The notes beneath the pieces were generated by a model. That model saw nothing but the letters and a program-made list of their open reading frames with translations. It was not told where the DNA came from and searched no databases. Made by a program: the position numbers and the translations under genes. Source: Solea solea (Eukaryota > Chordata > Actinopteri > Pleuronectiformes > Soleidae). From it: a DNA stretch of 64,000 nt. The stretch spans positions 21,858,772 to 21,922,771 of the forward strand of contig NC_081152.1 of assembly GCF_958295425.1 (NCBI RefSeq). Direction: 5' to 3'. How positions within the stretch are numbered: the stretch's first letter is position 1; every line of letters starts with the position of its first letter. Positions 60,372-64,000 of this stretch are shown here, piece after piece.

Positions 60372-62019
60372 TCGTTTTGCTGATTTTAACAAGTCCATAT
60401 TTGATCTATTTCTCTATGGTGGCTACATTCAAAAGGCATACAATCATATGGTCTGCTTCGAAATGTTTAGTTTTAAAAGAACAACTGTGTTTGTGTTGTT
60501 TCAAGAGAGTGATACATTTGCAATTAAACTGTACCATATGTGAATGAAAGGCAGTCAAATGAGCAATTGGGGTCTCATCAAGTACTAAGAGACCTGCATG
60601 AATTGAAGATGATGGTTGTCTCTTAGTGGAGGTGTGGTCCTTTCTTTTACCAACCTTTATCAAGGCCAAAGAAACTTCATGAAAAAGAAGGTGGAGCATG
60701 TTGGGAGGGGCTACACTCCAATATAAGATTGGCGTGGTTGTGGAAGCAAATCCACTGTAGCTGGACACACCACAGAAGATGCTACAAAAAGATCACCTGG
60801 ACCCAAAGATAAGTCATGGGTAGAGTTATTTTTGATGTCACCCATTTCAGTGCTGCCTTGTTTCAGTATAATGTTGGGGGCAGTTTTGTTTGACAATATC
60901 AACTGAATGAATGGCAAAGAAAATGGCTGTGAGCTTCCAACTCGGATCACTTCAGATGGAGCCACTCATGATTCTGGACTTCATAAGTGCTTCTCTTTGG
61001 GGTTGTCTTGGTTGTGATGGGATCTGCAGTCAAACGGTCTAAATGAACTATCCTAAAATCCAATGTGGAATTCAAATATGTATCACCAGCATCACCCTTA
61101 CACAAGCACAGACTTGAATTTAAAATGCAGTAAGTGCTATTTGTTGGGGTAGTGTTGGTGATTTTTTGAGGTCATATTTGTGTAATTTCAGAGGGCAATC
61201 TTCTTGGATAACATATTGATAGAACAAGAAAGAGAGACTTTCTTGTAAGTCTGTACAATTACCCTAACTTTAGCATTGACTTGGTGTTTTTTTCAGTAAG
61301 TGCTACTTGTTGGGGCAGTTTTGTTTGACAATATCAACTGAATGAACAGCAGAGAAAATGGCTGTGAGCTTCCAACTCGGATCACCTCAGATGGAGCCAC
61401 TCATGATTCTGGACTTCATAAGTGCTTCTCTTTGGGGTTGTCTTGGTTGTGATGGGATCTGCAGTCAAAAGGTCTAAATGAACTATCCTAAAATCCAATG
61501 TGGAATTCAAATATGTATCACCAGCATCACCCTTACACAAGCACAGACTTGAATTTAAAATGCAGTAAGTGCTATTTGTTGGGGTAGTGTTGGTGATTTT
61601 TTGAGGTCATATTTGTGTAATTTCAGAGGGCAATCTTCTTGGATAACATATTGATAGAACAAGAAAGAGAGACTTTCTTGTAAGTCTGTACAATTACCCT
61701 AACTTTAGCATTGACTTGGTGTTTTTTTCAGTAAGTGCTACTTGTTGGGGCAGTTTTGTTTGACAATATCAACTGAATGAACAGCAGAGAAAATGGCTGT
61801 GAGCTTCCAACTCGGATCACCTCAGATGGAGCCACTCATGATTCTGGACTTCATAAGTGCTTCTCTCTGGGGTTGTCTTGGTTGTGATTTGTTCTGCAGT
61901 GGCAAGGCCTGAATGAACTATCCCAAAATCCAATCTGGAGCTCAAATATTTATCACCAACATGACCCTTACACGAGCACTGACGTGAATTTAAAATGCAG
62001 TAAGTGCTATTTGTTGGGG
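60372..62019. repeat. Satellite unit U41 (A, n=2, 1648 bp)
   Basis: Full-length D2 (ccaatgtgg) and the caaaagg D1-to-D2 hybrid as extra D. S2 starts tcgttttgctg and has ttatcaaggccaaag. Confidence 0.94.
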
Positions 62020-63667
62020 TCGTTTTGCTGATTTTAACAAGTCCATATTTGATCTATTTCTCTATGGTGGCTACATTCAAAAGGCATACAATCATATGGT
62101 CTGCTTCGAAATGTTTAGTTTTAAAAGAACAACTGTGTTTGTGTTGTTTCAAGAGAGTGATACATTTGCAATTAAACTGTACCATATGTGAATGAAAGGC
62201 AGTCAAATGAGCAATTGGGGTCTCATCAAGTACTAAGAGACCTGCATGAATTGAAGATGATGGTTGTCTCTTAGTGGAGGTGTGGTCCTTTCTTTTACCA
62301 ACCTTTATCAAGGCCAAAGAAACTTCATGAAAAAGAAGGTGGAGCATGTTGGGAGGGGCTACACTCCAATATAAGATTGGCGTGGTTGTGGAAGCAAATC
62401 CACTGTAGCTGGACACACCACAGAAGATGCTACAAAAAGATCACCTGGACCCAAAGATAAGTCATGGGTAGAGTTATTTTTGATGTCACCCATTTCAGTG
62501 CTGCCTTGTTTCAGTATAATGTTGGGGGCAGTTTTGTTTGACAATATCAACTGAATGAATGGCAAAGAAAATGGCTGTGAGCTTCCAACTCGGATCACTT
62601 CAGATGGAGCCACTCATGATTCTGGACTTCATAAGTGCTTCTCTTTGGGGTTGTCTTGGTTGTGATGGGATCTGCAGTCAAACGGTCTAAATGAACTATC
62701 CTAAAATCCAATGTGGAATTCAAATATGTATCACCAGCATCACCCTTACACAAGCACAGACTTGAATTTAAAATGCAGTAAGTGCTATTTGTTGGGGTAG
62801 TGTTGGTGATTTTTTGAGGTCATATTTGTGTAATTTCAGAGGGCAATCTTCTTGGATAACATATTGATAGAACAAGAAAGAGAGACTTTCTTGTAAGTCT
62901 GTACAATTACCCTAACTTTAGCATTGACTTGGTGTTTTTTTCAGTAAGTGCTACTTGTTGGGGCAGTTTTGTTTGACAATATCAACTGAATGAACAGCAG
63001 AGAAAATGGCTGTGAGCTTCCAACTCGGATCACCTCAGATGGAGCCACTCATGATTCTGGACTTCATAAGTGCTTCTCTTTGGGGTTGTCTTGGTTGTGA
63101 TTTGTTCTGCAGTGGCAAGGCCTGAATGAACTATCCTAAAATCCAATGTGGAATTCAAATATGTATCACCAGCATCACCCTTACACAAGCACAGACTTGA
63201 ATTTAAAATGCAGTAAGTGCTATTTGTTGGGGTAGTGTTGGTGATTTTTTGAGGTCATATTTGTGTAATTTCAGAGGGCAATCTTCTTGGATAACATATT
63301 GATAGAACAAGAAAGAGAGACTTTCTTGTAAGTCTGTACAATTACCCTAACTTTAGCATTGACTTGGTGTTTTTTTCAGTAAGTGCTACTTGTTGGGGCA
63401 GTTTTGTTTGACAATATCAACTGAATGAACAGCAGAGAAAATGGCTGTGAGCTTCCAACTCGGATCACCTCAGATGGAGCCACTCATGATTCTGGACTTC
63501 ATAAGTGCTTCTCTCTGGGGTTGTCTTGGTTGTGATTTGTTCTGCAGTGGCAAGGCCTGAATGAACTATCCCAAAATCCAATCTGGAGCTCAAATATTTA
63601 TCACCAACATGACCCTTACACGAGCACTGACGTGAATTTAAAATGCAGTAAGTGCTATTTGTTGGGG
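62020..63667. repeat. Satellite unit U42 (A, n=2, 1648 bp)
   Basis: D2 62520-62797, extra D 62956-63232, D1 63391-63667. The extra D switches later than in U41: D1-like through ggcaaggcctga, D2-like from tatcctaaaatccaatg (near 63136). Confidence 0.94.
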
Positions 63668-64000
63668 TCGTTTTGCTGATTTTAACAAGTCCATATTTGA
63701 TCTATTTCTCTATGGTGGCTACATTCAAAAGGCATACAATCATATGGTCTGCTTCGAAATGTTTAGTTTTAAAAGAACAACTGTGTTTGTGTTGTTTCAA
63801 GAGAGTGATACATTTGCAATTAAACTGTACCATATGTGAATGAAAGGCAGTCAAATGAGCAATTGGGGTCTCATCAAGTACTAAGAGACCTGCATGAATT
63901 GAAGATGATGGTTGTCTCTTAGTGGAGGTGTGGTCCTTTCTTTTACCAACCTTTATCAAGGCCAAAGAAACTTCATGAAAAAGAAGGTGGAGCATGTTGG
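63668..64000. repeat. Satellite unit U43, partial
   Basis: The first 333 bp of S2, with tcgttttgctg, ctctatggtgg and ttatcaaggccaaag as in U41-U42. The window edge cuts it. Confidence 0.95.

Larger units (their letters stand above)
1..64000. repeat. Complex satellite array, ~1.2-kb units, 42 complete plus 2 partial
   Basis: The whole window outside the two LINEs is head-to-tail copies of one AT-rich unit. In the reference unit (880-2092) the modules are S2 880-1379, D2 1380-1657, S1 1658-1815 and D1 1816-2092. D1 and D2 are related: both run from tgttgggg-cagttttgtttg to gcagtaagtgctatttgttg-ggg. The first ~40 bp of S1 and S2 are also recognisably related. A units end S2 with tgctgccttgtttcagtata; B units have taggatg there and are 17 bp shorter. 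Unit lengths equal 778+435n for n=0,1,2,4, apart from small indels. The array enters and leaves the window in mid-unit. I do not recognise the family, and no CENP-B box is seen. A pericentromeric or other heterochromatic location is plausible but unproven. Confidence 0.97.

Noticed and set aside
1..64000. CRISPR array or bacterial repeat system
   Set aside because: Repeats are hundreds of bases long with no spacer pattern, and the LINEs show the DNA is from an animal.
1..64000. CENP-B box or telomeric repeats
   Set aside because: I scanned the consensus unit for TTCGNNNNANNCGGG and TTAGGG runs and found neither; a centromeric role remains untested, not supported.

Overview
The window is almost entirely one tandem satellite array from a vertebrate, most likely teleost fish, genome. 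It is broken by two non-LTR retrotransposons (LINEs). I see no conventional single-copy host gene, rRNA, tRNA or CRISPR. The fish call rests on the second LINE, whose 3' end is the typical fish L2 hairpin followed by TGTAA repeats, and on the first, a Rex1/L2-like element ending in TATC repeats. Both families are common in teleosts.

Satellite. There are 42 complete units plus a partial unit at each edge, so the array runs past both ends of the window. I number the units U0 to U43 and start each one at the base after a D1 module. The standard A unit is 1213 bp: S2 (500 bp), D2 (278 bp), S1 (158 bp), D1 (277 bp). D1 and D2 are diverged copies of one module, about 9 percent different and differing by a single one-base indel. 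The B unit is 1196 bp because it lacks 17 bp at the end of S2. Nearly every length in the array follows one rule, S2-D-(S1-D)n. With n=0 the unit is 778 bp (2 copies), n=1 about 1.2 kb (31), n=2 about 1.63-1.65 kb (6) and n=4 2518 bp (3). The 435-bp step is S1+D. Hybrid D modules, D1-like at one end and D2-like at the other, mark the recombination points.

Layout. 1-13995: mixed A/B units with n=2 and n=4 expansions, including a 3714-bp higher-order repeat (HOR) present twice plus a partial third copy. 14760-17990: Rex1/L2-like LINE inside U9, with endonuclease and reverse transcriptase motifs intact and one in-frame stop near the C-terminus. 18426-38896: regular A/B alternation, first as 2.41-kb dimers, then as a 6015-bp five-unit HOR present twice. 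38897-47798: contracted 778-bp units and a 2518-bp expansion. 48711-51958: L2 LINE inside U34 with an uninterrupted 975-codon ORF. 52253-64000: A-type units, several with n=2, and a cluster carrying a newly formed palindrome.

The only convincing protein-coding sequences are the two LINE ORFs. Short ORFs recurring in the satellite are best explained by homogenisation of the repeat. The most intriguing feature is that each D module is bounded by splice-acceptor-like and splice-donor-like sequence, with S1 and S2 placed like introns. The satellite may therefore derive from, or be processed like, a duplicated exon. This is inference only.
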